From positions 1,178,001 through 1,242,000 of the forward strand of contig CP084615.1 in the NCBI GenBank assembly GCA_025917655.1: a DNA stretch of 64,000 bases, read 5' to 3'. A program made the position numbers and the translations under genes. Shown piece after piece: positions 1 to 10,098 of this stretch (position 1 is its first letter; each line of letters opens with the position of its first letter). Under the pieces are notes generated by a model. It worked only from the letters and a program-made list of their open reading frames with translations, had not been told where the DNA came from and made no database searches. Source of the stretch: Chlorella sorokiniana (taxonomy: Eukaryota > Chlorophyta > Trebouxiophyceae > Chlorellales > Chlorellaceae).

Positions 1-722
1 ACGTAAGAACCTGAAGCAGCAGCGCACCTTGCAGGCACATGCACAAAAGTGCAGCCTGCCTGTAGCAGCATGACCAAACATTGCGCACGTGCAGCCCGCC
101 GCTCACCATGGGGCGGTTGATGGCGGCAAAGTGGGTGGAGGCCCAGTCGTTGAGGTAGCGGTAGGAGCAGGCAAAGCCCTTGCCCGTGTTGGGCACGGCC
201 TCGCTGTATGCCGTACCGTCGCCGCTGTACAGCCCCGACGGCAGCCAGGGCACCCGCCCGCCCACAGCATCCGCAACAGCGCTGGCGATGGCGGCTAGCC
301 CGGGCGCAGGGTGAAGGTCCTGTCGAACGCTGTGACGTTGGGCTGCAACAGCGGGGAGGCAATGCACACATGCACTTCGCCAGATCCTGACCTGGAACAG
401 CGCTGATAAGCAGCCACTTGCTGCAAGTGCAGGCACATCAACACTTTCATTTGCATGCCATTTACCTCTGCCACCGGGCTGCCCAGCTCTGCTGCCTGCT
501 CCTGGCCGAGAAAACGAGCTCGACTGGCAGCCTGGGCCTGGCAGCACAGCAGCACCACCACTAGGGTGCACAGGGCTGCGGCTGGGCGTGAGGCGTGCAT
601 GATGGAGGCGTGGCAATGGTGGATGAACAAGGAGAGAAGTGGTCAAAGAGAGGCCAGAAACAAACGCATCATGGCAGGCTGTCAGTCACCATTCCATGCT
701 TTCCTCCACAACCTTGCAGCAG
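1..722 (-). repeat. Left arm of an inverted segmental duplication
   Basis: The reverse complement of this stretch matches 6778-7514 closely from the 5' untranslated region through exon 1, intron 1, exon 2 and part of intron 2 of an expansin-like gene. Similarity begins abruptly near 722, at a shared TGCTGCAAGG. It is still running at base 1, so the duplication extends beyond the window. The left arm lacks about 18 bases of exon 1 that the right arm has. The arms are separated by about 6 kb holding two unrelated genes. Confidence 0.9.
107..600 (-). CDS. Expansin-like secreted protein, 5' part only (runs off window)
   Basis: This is the 5' part of a paralogue of the expansin-like gene at 6896-8396, on the opposite strand. 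Exon 1 (600-466) gives a signal peptide with a hydrophobic core LCTLVVVLLCC, followed by a spacer; the donor is GAG|GTAAAT. Exon 2 (342-107) encodes the start of the double-psi beta-barrel region (NVTAFDR, SGDGTAYSEAVPNTG, FAAINRPM), with a donor GTGAGC at 106. Later exons lie outside the window. One base is missing from a CCC/GGG run near 300 compared with the right copy, which puts a TAG in the apparent frame. The same one-base shortfall occurs in most genes here, so I do not call this a pseudogene. The start was chosen as the ATG just before the hydrophobic stretch. Confidence 0.8.
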
Positions 723-754
723 CCCCCACTGCAGTTTTTCTACACAAACGGGTT

Positions 755-2201
755 CTATTTGACGATGTGCTCAGCGAACAGGCCTGCCAGGTATCGTAAT
801 GGCATAATGATTACTGCAGCTCTTGACAAAGTGCAACTCAGATGGGAGGGTGTTGCTGCGCCAGCACCTGGCTTAGGAAAGTTGAAAGAGCCATTTCGTG
901 CAGGGAACCCTGGCCCCAACAACCACGCACTGTCATTCCTTACAAGCGGCAAAGGCGCGCGTGTGTGTGTGGGGCGGGTTGGGGGTACAGCCACAAGCCC
1001 AGGCAGGGCGGCGAGTTCTCGTCCTTGCGCACCCCCGTGACGGCACGCTACACTTGTCATGGGGTGCCTGCTCAAGGCGGCCTTCCACCAGTCGTAGTTC
1101 AGAAACGTGCCCCTCGCATCCACAGCAAAGTTGGCAGATGGCAACATAAAACAAACCATATCCCTGCCGCTCAGCCACTCAGCCGCCTCAACGCCGAGCG
1201 GGGACTGCGCGGACGGGGCGCCGCCACCGCCGCGCTGTGGCTGATTGCCGCCTCCAAGCAAGTTCATAACCTGCAGTTGCATTTGATTATTGTATTCAGT
1301 ACAATAGGCATGGCAAAGCATATCGGGCTTCGATTGCCTTGATCAAGCACAACATGTTTTCAACAGAAATCTTGCTGCCCCCACTTACGATGAAGCCCAG
1401 CGGCATCACAACCATCCAGTTCTTCTGCAGCCAGGTCTTCTCCTCCTCTTTTGCCTTTCCCTTGTCGCCTTCATCCTTCTTGCCGTGCTGCGAGCCTGCT
1501 TCTTGTTGCGACCGCTGCTGCTCTGCTGAGGGACTCGCCGTCGTGCCCGCGGCCCCCACAGCGCCACTTCCAGCCTGTGCGCTCTGCATCAGCAGTGGCA
1601 GCACATCCGGTGCCGCCGACGGCATGCGTAGCTCCAGCGCCTGCGCGGCCGGCAGCTGCAAGCCATCTGCTGGTGCAGCAATGCGGCTGCAGGGCGAGGT
1701 GATTGCGATGGCCGCCACACGACGGCCGTCCAGCAGGTCCAGAGCCAGCCCGCCATCAGCGGCGGCAGATGTCAGGCACCGTGCAGGAAAAGAGGTGCTG
1801 ACAGTCTGTGAACCCGCGTCAGACACCAGCGCAGAGGGCAACCGCAGGCGGTACAAGCCGTCTTTGGCGACTAGCTCGCGCAACTGCGCCTCCTGCTCAG
1901 CTGTGAGCGGCGCCCGCTCCAGGGTGGCGGTGGCACCCGGCCGCTGCGGAGGGGGCAGTTTATGTTGCTTGTCTGTACCCTGTAGAAAACAAGGACGACA
2001 AAGATGCAAGCTCCAAGCATCCCTATTGAGCAAGGCGCGCACCACTGCGTCGAAGGTGATAATGCCTCCCGGAACGAAAGAGTGGCCCTCATCGAGACTG
2101 TGCTCAATCGCGATCGATGCGCCTTCAGCAGAGCTAGCCCACAGTCCCAACAGCACGAGGCCCAGGGCGCCTGCACAAACCCTGTCCTTAGAGAACACCA
2201 T
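755..2201 (-). CDS. EMC10: ER membrane protein complex subunit 10
   Basis: EMC10 is a luminal-facing subunit of the EMC insertase, which helps place transmembrane segments in the ER. The ATG at 2201 starts a signal peptide (core GALGLVLLGLW). Then comes a family-typical beta-sandwich segment (IAIEHSLDEGHSFVPGGIITF, APLTAEQEAQLRELV, GLYRLRLPSAL), an acidic-basic linker and a single C-terminal membrane anchor reading KTWLQKNWMVVMPLGFI. A strong donor (ATC|GTAAGT, 1389/1388) splices to an acceptor at 1270, giving VMNLLGGGN, as expected of the family. A further short intron near 2042-1985 is possible. After the anchor the frame stays open to 755, about 150 residues more than the family normally has, so the true stop or another intron may come earlier. 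Confidence 0.8.
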
Positions 2202-2888
2202 TGAAACAATTCATAACGAAGGACGCCGAGATCGGTTAGTTTCAATGTTGCTCTGTGGGGCTCCCCAGCATCGCCGTACCGCCAACGCCTGGTAGCCTTC
2301 CAGCCCTCGAGGCAGAGCCTGATTTTTGCAAAGCATGAAATGGTCGGCATGCATGCAGGCGAGTAATGGCAGCACGCTGTGCAGATGGTAAACACAGGGC
2401 GAGCTAATGCAATGGTACGAAATAGAGCAGTATCCGAAGCGAATGATGTTGGAGGCAACAGGCTGGGGGCAGATGTGCTGCACACCAGACCAGCGGGGCC
2501 ACTCATGCCTCAACACACCAATGGCAGCCCGCCAAAACAGGGGGATGGGAAAGCAGCGCGGTGGCACCATACAGGGCGCACAAGCCGGCCGGGGGAACAA
2601 GAGAAGGAGGCAAGTGTGTATCCACAAAGGCCAACAGCAGCACCCTCAAACGAGGGCGGCAGACGACAGGTTGCCAAGATGGCATTGGGCCCTGACTAAA
2701 GCCAGCAGGCCCCTCAGACCAGCAGCTACCTTGGGGCAAGATGTGCAGATGGAGGGGAAGCTTGAAGCAATGGGTGGGTTTCTTTGGGGGCGGGGGAGGG
2801 GCGGCCGCTGCCGACCAAGCAGAGGGAGCGCAGCATTAGGTTGCACGCTCCTGGTGCCCAGGTGTCGGGCATCGGCGACGCAGCCACC
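2202..2888. other. Intergenic, no gene seen
   Basis: This is the region upstream of EMC10 and downstream of FAB2, both on the minus strand. It should hold the FAB2 3' untranslated region and the EMC10 promoter. Open frames here resemble no family I know and have no plausible splice structure. Confidence 0.5.
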
Positions 2889-5381
2889 TCACACCTCCAG
2901 CGGCTTGTCGAAGATCCAGGAGAACTGCACGCGAGCGGGCTTGGCCTTGGCCTTGCGGGCCGCGGCGCGCTCGCTCAGCTTGCGGAAGCGGGCGGGCAGC
3001 TTCATCAGGTACTCCTGCAGCAGCGCAGCGCGGGTGGGGTTCAGCAGTTCAGCAGCAACGTTCCAAAAGGGGGAGCCGAAGAGGGCAGCAGCAGGGCGGC
3101 AGGGCCAGGCAGGCGAGGCTGCCAGGCAGGCGGCGCGCAGCACCCCACCCCTCGCGCTCCCCTGCCAGCCCCACCTGCGCCTCTGCCGCCTCGCCGCGCA
3201 GGCCCTCGCGGTGCTCCACGTCCCAGCGGACCACCAGGTGCTCCATGATGTCGCAGTAGTCGCCAGCAGAGTAGACTGCAGGAGTGTGGGTGGGTGGGGG
3301 GGGGGTCAACGTCGTCAAAAGCCTGGAGGTCAGGAGGCCGCACCGCGCCCTGCTCCAGTGTGGCCTTGGGCGCCAGAGCAGACCCCTCAGTTGCCCCTCG
3401 CAGCGGCTGGGATAGGCGCCGCGCTCACCGCCGATGCGCTCCGCCACCTCCGAGAAGTCGGAGAAGAGGTTGCGGCCGGCGTTGAGGATGCCGTGCTTGC
3501 CGTCGTCCATCAAGTGGGCGGGCATCACAATTTGCTTGCGCATCATGTCGGCAAAGGCCAGCATGGCGTTGTTGGGGTCCTGCCTGCAGGGGGAGGAAGG
3601 AGGGAAGCCGGACGTGCGGCCGGGGGCCAAGGCGTGAGCAGGCACAACCGGTCGCGAGCGTAGCCCGCACCTGCGCATGCTGGCCAGCCCAGGCTGTCAC
3701 CAGGCTCGAGACGGCTTGTCGTACCATCCCAGCCGCCAGCCAGCCCAGCCCCGGGAGTGCACCTTTCAAGCAGAACAGGCTTCCGAGCCCACACGCACGC
3801 ACCTGAAGAGCTCGTCCACGATGCGGGTGTAGGCGATCTCGTGGCGCGACTCGTCCGAGGCAATGGCGCCGCACAGCTTGCCCAGCGTCTCGTCGCCGTA
3901 CTCGGCCGCCATGCGGGCGGTGTTACCGTGAGAGACCTTGGTGGCACGCTCCTGGTGCAGCGGTTGTTGCGTTGGAGGAGGGAGGGGCGCGCAGGGGTGA
4001 GCCTCACAAACTGGCGCAGAGACGCTGCGCTCCAGGGGGTGCGGGTTGCTTGGCCTCCTTGTAGCCGCGGCAGCGCGCCTGCAATCGCCCTGCACCCACC
4101 TGGAAAGAGGTGTACACGAAGCCCAGGTAGGGGTTGTTCTCGGTCTTGGGGTCCATGCCCGAGCCAATCAGGTTCTGGATGGTCACCTCCACCTGGCGCA
4201 GGTCCACGCGGCCGCTGCGCAGAGGGATGGGCGGTCAACAGCACGGCCCCTCAGAACAGCAGGCAACCCAGCCTGAGGCCGGGCGCAGCGCGCGGGTAAC
4301 ACACGAGGTTTGCACGCGGGCGGCGGCCTGCCCCCACCTCAGCCAGCAGTACTTGTTCATCAGGTCGCCGTGGCGGTTCTCCTCCGCCACCCACTGCCGC
4401 GTCCAGCGGCCCCAGGGCGAGGGGCTGGCACCCGTCTCGTCGCGCACGCCGTCCAGCGTGTTGAGCATGGCCATGTAGGTGGGCAGCGCCTCCTCGGTGA
4501 TCATGTCGCCCACCTGCGGCGACGCGGGGCAGGCAGGGGCGCAGCGATGAGGCTGGATCGTGGAAGGAGGGCGCGGCACTCGTCGCGGCTGCCACACGCC
4601 CTGCCAGCCGAGCTGCCAGCGGAGTTGCGCCGAGGCAGCAGCGATGTCTGGTGGCAACCCAGCCTGCTGTGCAGGTGCTGGCGAGAGCACCCACCAGGCA
4701 CACAAAGTACTCGTCCGGCACCTCCTTGGTGCGCTCACGAAGCTGGTGAATCTGCAGGGCATGGGTGGGGCGTGGGTGTTTCGGGGGATGGGGGGCCAAT
4801 GACCAGCCAGCCATCAAAGACCGGGCGCTCTGTCTGCATAGCTGCCAAAACGGCACCCATTCCTACAGGTGCCATTCTGTTCTGCAGGATGCCTGGAGGG
4901 CTGCCAGGTGCAAGCACACAACAACCACGTGGGATCCAAACACCTGACGCAGCCTGCACCGAGTCGAGCGTGCCGCCTGCTGTTGCAGCCGCCTGTTCCC
5001 GCCGCCCCCAACCCCCACCCCCCTTCAAGCAGCAGCGGCTGCCTCACGTGATCCAGGAAGTCGGGGTCCTCCGGGTTGGGCAGGAAGTCCTGCGGCTGCC
5101 AGCACTTCTCCACCGGCTTCAGGATGGGCAGCACCTGCTCCTCGGCAAACTTGTCCATGCCGCCAATCACGTCCAGCATCTCGTTGGTCGCGCTGTGCAG
5201 CACCTGGCCGTTCACAATGACGGGGCCCTGGCGCGTGGCGGCGTCCGGGGCCGCCACGGCACGGGCGCACGACGGCACGGCGTGGGGCAGTGGCCGTCGA
5301 AGCACGCTGCTGCAACATGCTGCGTGAGCAGGTATGCTGGCTGCTGGGGGCCACGCGCACTGCAGCCGACAGCGCCACCAT
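2889..5381 (-). CDS. FAB2: Stearoyl-ACP (delta-9) desaturase, plastidial
   Basis: Soluble di-iron desaturase that converts stearoyl-ACP to oleoyl-ACP in the plastid stroma and so sets oleate supply. Eight exons are predicted: 5381-5048, 4751-4695, 4515-4338, 4214-4100, 3951-3803, 3583-3429, 3275-3175 and 3014-2889, about 405 residues, normal for the family. Exon 1 holds a Ser/Arg/Ala-rich transit peptide ([14 protein letters not shown]). Iron ligands are visible in EENRHG (exon 3) and DESRHE (exon 5). Other family blocks are [46 protein letters not shown] and the C-terminal [13 protein letters not shown]. The transit peptide and mature frames differ by one base at a CCC run near 5258. Adding a C gives [20 protein letters not shown], consistent with the shortfall seen elsewhere. 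Confidence 0.95.
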
Positions 5382-6777
5382 GATGCTGATCCTGCATACG
5401 GCAAGGGAATGACGAGGTGCACCCGTTAATAGTTGTGCAGAGCGGCTGGGGGCCTTGTGTGCAACCGCGGCGCCACTGCCGTTGGGAGCGGCTCGCCGGC
5501 AGCGGCAGGAACTCGCAGGCCCTTCGTGCGATATCCAAAGCGCCCAATTCCACGACAAGCGCGAAAGACGCAATCTGGAACAGGTCACAGCAAATGGAGC
5601 GGACGCCAGCACCCTGTCTGCACCCTATTGCCAGAATGCGCGCTGCTGAAGCCTGCGCCGGCGACGCGGGCTGCATAGCGACAGCTAGTCAGCCCAACCT
5701 GAGTCTAAATGGATCCTGAAAGTTGTCAGGCCGGGAAGGGGTCTGCTGCAACACTAGCCGTTCAAGCCAGCCGAGTCAGCCCAGGAAGCTATCAACGAGT
5801 GATCAAGCGCGGGAACAACGATAATTGACGAATATCGGGCCCTGAACTGGCGATTGACCAATTAGAAAGGCAGAAATTCTGGCAGGGCGCAAAGGCAGGC
5901 AAGCCAGGATGATAGGAGTACGTGCGCATTGAGTCCTCGCTTGTGTTGTCAGCTCAATGCGAGGGAGGGGAATACTGCGAGACTACGATTCGCGGATTGA
6001 TTGGAACACGGTCGCGGTTCTGGCTCGCCTCTGGCTTCTGAGAGTGGCGAGATGCAGGAGCATGTTCTGCTTCAGCTGGGGGAGGAGCACGTGAGGGGAA
6101 TGGCGTCCAAATGTGGCGGCGCTCGTCAAGGCCGAGCCTGCCACCCTTGCCGCAGTGCGCAGTCCTGTCGTTCCAGGAAATAGCTGGACAGGGCGGTTCG
6201 CAACAGACCCCTGATAGCAGGTGTGAAAGCATTGCAGGCGGGCGAGTGGCCAGAGTACAGGCACCGATGTCAGCAGGGTGACGGGCACAGTGCACGGCAT
6301 GGAAGTGGCATGAAAGTGGAGGGGGCACACGACACCTAGGCCTACAGCGAACTGCGACACTTTAGCGGGCTTTGGCGAAAGGCATGCAGAGACGAACGAC
6401 ACTCAATCTGGGAGGAGGCTGCATGGCACTGCTATTCACTGCTTCCTTGTGTGGTCTTGGCAAGCGCTGCCACCTCGCGGCTGGGGACACCAGTCATTTC
6501 CACTGAGTGCGTGTCGATTGGCGAGGGCATGCTGCAGTCTGCATATACAAGCACACGCGTCTTCTTCCTCGCAGAGTGTAGCCTAGTTGCACACTGAGGA
6601 GCGCAGGGAGGGTGGTGCGCGTGAGCTTTGAGGTCGCTGAAGTCATTCCAGGCCAGCCAGATTGTTCCCACAGCAGGGTCCCATCAGTCTCTCAAGGACT
6701 TGTCGCTGCCGCAAGCCCCACAACACGGCTTGCTGCCGTGCGTTTAATGTCAACCGCTCTCCAGTTGCACACAGAGT
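5382..6777. other. 1.4-kb intergenic spacer inside the inverted duplication
   Basis: This lies between the FAB2 start and the right expansin arm. It contains the FAB2 promoter side and the far upstream region of the expansin-like gene. I checked both strands for family motifs, tRNA-like arms and transposon ends and found nothing I can support. Base composition is less GC-rich than in the coding regions. Confidence 0.5.
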
Positions 6778-7514
6778 TGCTGCAAGGTTGTGGAGGAAAG
6801 CATGGAATGGTGACTGACCACCTCCCTGATTGTTTCTGGCCTCCTCTTCTCTCATTATGGCTCCCTTGTTCATCCACCATTGCCACGCCTCTATCATGCT
6901 CGCCTCACGCCCAGCCGCAGCCCTGTGCACCCTGGTGGTGCTGCTGCTGTGCTGCCAGGCCCGGGCTGCCAGTCGAGCTCGTTTCCTCGGCCAGGAGCAG
7001 CACCAGGCCTCTGCACCTGCAGCAGAGCTGGGCAGCCCGGTGGCAGAGGTGAATGGCGTGCAAATGAAAGTGTTGGTGTGCCTGCACTTGCAGCAAGTGG
7101 CTGCTTAACAGCGCTGTTCCAGGTCAGGATCTGGTGAAGCGCATGTGTGCATTGCCTCCCCATCTGTTGCAGTTCAACGTCACAGCGTTCGATAGGCCCT
7201 TCAGCCTGCGCCCCGGACTGGCCGCCATCGCCACCGCTGTTGCGGACGCTGTGGGCGGGCGGGTGCCCTGGCTGCCGTCGGGGCTGTACAGCGGCGATGG
7301 TACGGCGTACAGCGAGGCCGTGCCCAACACGGGCAAGGGCTTTGCCTGCTCCTACCGCTACCTCAACGACTGGGCCTCCACCCACTTTGCCGCCATCAAC
7401 CGCCCCATGGTGGGCGGCGGGCTGCACGTGCGCAATGTTTGGTCATGCTGCTACAGGCAGGCTGCACCCTTTGCAGATGCCTGCAAGGTGCGCGGCTGCT
7501 TCAGGTTCTGACGT
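6778..7514 (+). repeat. Right arm of the inverted segmental duplication
   Basis: Inverted match to 1-722, covering the 5' untranslated region, exons 1-2 and part of intron 2 of the expansin-like gene. Differences are scattered substitutions and a few small indels. Intron sequence is nearly as similar as exon sequence, which points to a fairly recent duplication or gene conversion (inference). Confidence 0.9.
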
Positions 7515-8396
7515 GCCGCCCCACCTTGCCCTCCCCTTCCAGTGGGACAACGGCAAGGCCTGCGGCCGCTGCCTGACGGCCTGGTGTGTGGATGAGCGCT
7601 GCGCCACGCGGTACAAGCCGGTGCAAGTCATGGTCACCGATCTGTGCCCCGAGTGCAAGGAGGGTGAGGCTGAGCTGTCTTTCCTTGTTGAGCAAGTGGC
7701 GGCTGCAGGGCTGACGCACCGTGTCACATGCCTGAGGCGGCGTGCCATTCTGTATGCCTGAGCTGCTGCACTGTAGACGCACGGGCCACGATGTTCTTTC
7801 ACCCCTTGCCAGGTGACGTGGACTTCTCCATCCCAGTGTACCGTGACATCACCGGCATGTGGCCCCACCGCCTGACCATCCAGTGGGAGTGGAGCGACTG
7901 CTCGGCAAACATTGATGGTGACATCCACCTGTCACCCAAGGTAAAGGAGAGGCGCAGGCACTGCTTTGCGCCGCTGCTATGATGTGCAAGCACAGCAAAT
8001 GTCAGTCTGCCGGTCGTGCCCCACTGAACCAAGCAAGCCTTGCTTTTGCTTTGAAATTCCTTGCAGGATGGCATTAACCCTTACTGGCAGGCTTTCTACT
8101 TCTCCAACGCCAAGTACCCGCTGGCAAATGTGACCTTCAATGGCCAGCCGCTGGATCGCAACGAGTTCCAGGTGGGTTGTGTTGGAGGAACAGCGCATTC
8201 TGAAGATGCGCTGCACTCAAGCGCATCTTCACCGACTGCTGCGTCCCTGCTTCCTTCCGTCCTGCAGTTCTGGGTGCATTCCGCGCCCCTGCCCTCCAGC
8301 CCTGTGGAGTTTGTGTTTGAGGCTGTCAACGGCAAGCGCGTGACGGCCCGATGCGATGACCCACTCAAGGAGCAGAGGCTGCCAAACTTTGACTAA
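6896..8396 (+). CDS. Expansin-like secreted protein (double-psi beta-barrel)
   Basis: Secreted wall-loosening type protein. Six exons: 6896-7066 (ends GAG|GTGAAT), 7173-7409, 7543-7663, 7813-7940, 8067-8171 and 8268-8396, with no frame break. A signal peptide (core CTLVVLLLCC) is followed by a DPBB domain: SGDGTAYSEAVPNTG, CGRCLTAWCVDERC, VMVTDLCPECKEGDVDFS. The Asp after CPEC and the DVDFS block match the conserved acidic centre of expansin and EXLX proteins. The C-terminal part (WQAFYFSNAKYPLANVTF, FWVHSAPLPSSPVEFVF) resembles the second, carbohydrate-binding beta-sandwich of expansins. An upstream in-frame ATG at 6857 is possible, but 6896 places the hydrophobic core correctly. A close inverted copy lies at 107-600. 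Which wall polymer it acts on cannot be read from the sequence. Confidence 0.85.
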
Positions 8397-9021
8397 TTCT
8401 GCATTTCACTAAAGTATTTTGACAGACGACGCAGCAAGAATACTATGAACTCTTTCCCTCCACCCTTTGATATGCTTTCTCTGGATCCATGCTGCTGAAA
8501 CTGCTTCCTTGATACCATCCATTATTTGTGCTCACCAGACGAGCCGGACACATTAGTTCCACCTTGACACCTGAATTAGTGCTGTAAGCTGTATGATCGC
8601 ACTAGCGTCATTTTTGCTCGCTGTAGTCGACGTCGACGTCTTGCTGAACCGCTGGTGACTCGGCAGTTCGCCCTCGTCGGTGCCATTCCATTGACATGCA
8701 ATTTACTCTCAGATCCAGTCCTGATATATTTACGACCCTAATAACTGACTTTGACAATGGACTCGTGTTCCTGCAAGAGTAAAGGCAAGGTTTCGGGTCC
8801 ACTGCGTCAATGAGACAGCCTGACGGCGGCAGCCGCCCATCACTTCCATGGCGGGTAATCCCTTTGCCAGCCACAGTTTGTTTCTACAATCAATTTGTTG
8901 TGTTCTCCATTGTTTATGTTTGCTGGCTCGGTACACTGCGTGCACGCCAAACCCAACTTTGGTGACTGTTTTCTCTACTCGTAACCCGCCTCCTAGGGCG
9001 CGCACAGACGAAGATTGACCG
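8397..9021. other. Intergenic, 3' region of the expansin gene and TMEM14 promoter
   Basis: AT-richer than its neighbours. A TGTAA, the usual green-algal polyadenylation signal, lies near 8583, about 190 bases after the expansin stop, and may end that transcript (inference). No gene seen. Confidence 0.45.
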
Positions 9022-9573
9022 ATGGACAGACCTACGGGAAGCAGCCACTTGGCTTTCACCATGGCAGGGTTGGTTGCGGCAGGCGGCGTTAGCGGCTATG
9101 TGCAGCGGCGCAGCATGCCGTCGCTAGTTGCCGGGCTAGGCATAGCATCTCTGTTCGCTTACGGTGGCTACAGCATCGATGTGAGCCCTTCAGAACTTGT
9201 TCTTGACATGAAAACTGCAGTATGCATGTGCGCACTGGCTGTCGGTTTCACCTTTGCTGCCGCACAACCCGCCGCAGAACGGGCAGCCAGACGTGGGTCA
9301 CCCCGTCTCCTTGGCAGCATCGCTAGCCCTGCTTGGCGCCATGGGTCCCCGCTTTGCCAAAAGCCGCAAGGTACTGGTGCTGGTAGGCCAGCACAGGCCA
9401 CCTGCAGGTTCCCACGGTGCTGCCCACATGCCTGGCCGAGCCAAGGCTGCTGTACAAAGTGCTGGTGACCTCTGTTCCTGTGCTTGCAGCTGTGGCCTGC
9501 TGGAGTGATGACCATCACCGGCACCCTCAGCGCAGCATACCAAGGCATGAAGACGCGGGAGTGGCTGGGCTGA
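9022..9573 (+). CDS. TMEM14/FAX-family small membrane protein
   Basis: Three exons: 9022-9180 (donor GAT|GTGAGC), 9278-9370 (AAG|GTACTG) and 9490-9573, giving about 112 residues. The family pattern is clear: a first helix with FTMAGLVAAGGVSGYVQRRS, a Gly-rich second helix (SLVAGLGIASLFAYGGYS), a third with VSLAASLALLGAMGPRFAKS and a fourth reading WPAGVMTITGTLSAAYQGM. Family members are four-helix proteins of mitochondria, ER or plastid envelope; in plants the FAX branch exports fatty acids from plastids. This one has no transit peptide, so it resembles the short TMEM14 or ER-type FAX members. Substrate and location are not determined. The frame is intact. Confidence 0.85.
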
Positions 9574-10098
9574 GCCGCCGTGGCACCCGTCGGCGTCAGT
9601 GGTCAGTTACAGTTCTGCAGGCGGCATGCAGGGTGGAGCCCATTCTAACCGCCCAGGCAGTGTGAATGATTGAATCGGTGTGGCCCAGCACTGACCAGCG
9701 AGAATGCGGCCGCCTGGGCTCGCAGCCTGGCCAGCGAGGGTTTGGATGCTCGCAGCACAAGGGGAGTTGCGTCAGAGTGCGATGCAAAGGCAGGGTGGGA
9801 GCGATATGACATTGTGCAACGGGAGGAGGGTAAGGAGGAGAGAGGAGAAGCTTGCAGGGCCTTGGGGGCATTCAGGGCCCTGCGCACAATGCTGAAATGA
9901 AACGGGACAATGGGAGGAGAGCAGTGAAAAGGGTGGAAGCGCCCGCCACGAACTCGGGGCCTTATCCAAGTCCGTGCGGGCAGCCCAGCAGCTCAAGCGG
10001 AACGTGCAGCAGGCTCAGCAGGCAGGCAGGCCCAGCAAACTAGGCTCTGCCCGATGGCCCGGTAAAGGGGCGTTTGCACGCCCGCTCGCAGGCGCCCT
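9574..10098. other. Intergenic between convergent genes
   Basis: This holds the 3' ends of the TMEM14 gene and of the opposite-strand sphingolipid desaturase. No coding signal beyond chance open frames. Confidence 0.45.

Noticed and set aside
107-600. Left expansin copy as a pseudogene, because of an in-frame TAG
   Set aside because: The stop arises from a single missing C/G in a run, the same defect seen in clearly essential genes across the window; splice sites and residues are otherwise conserved.
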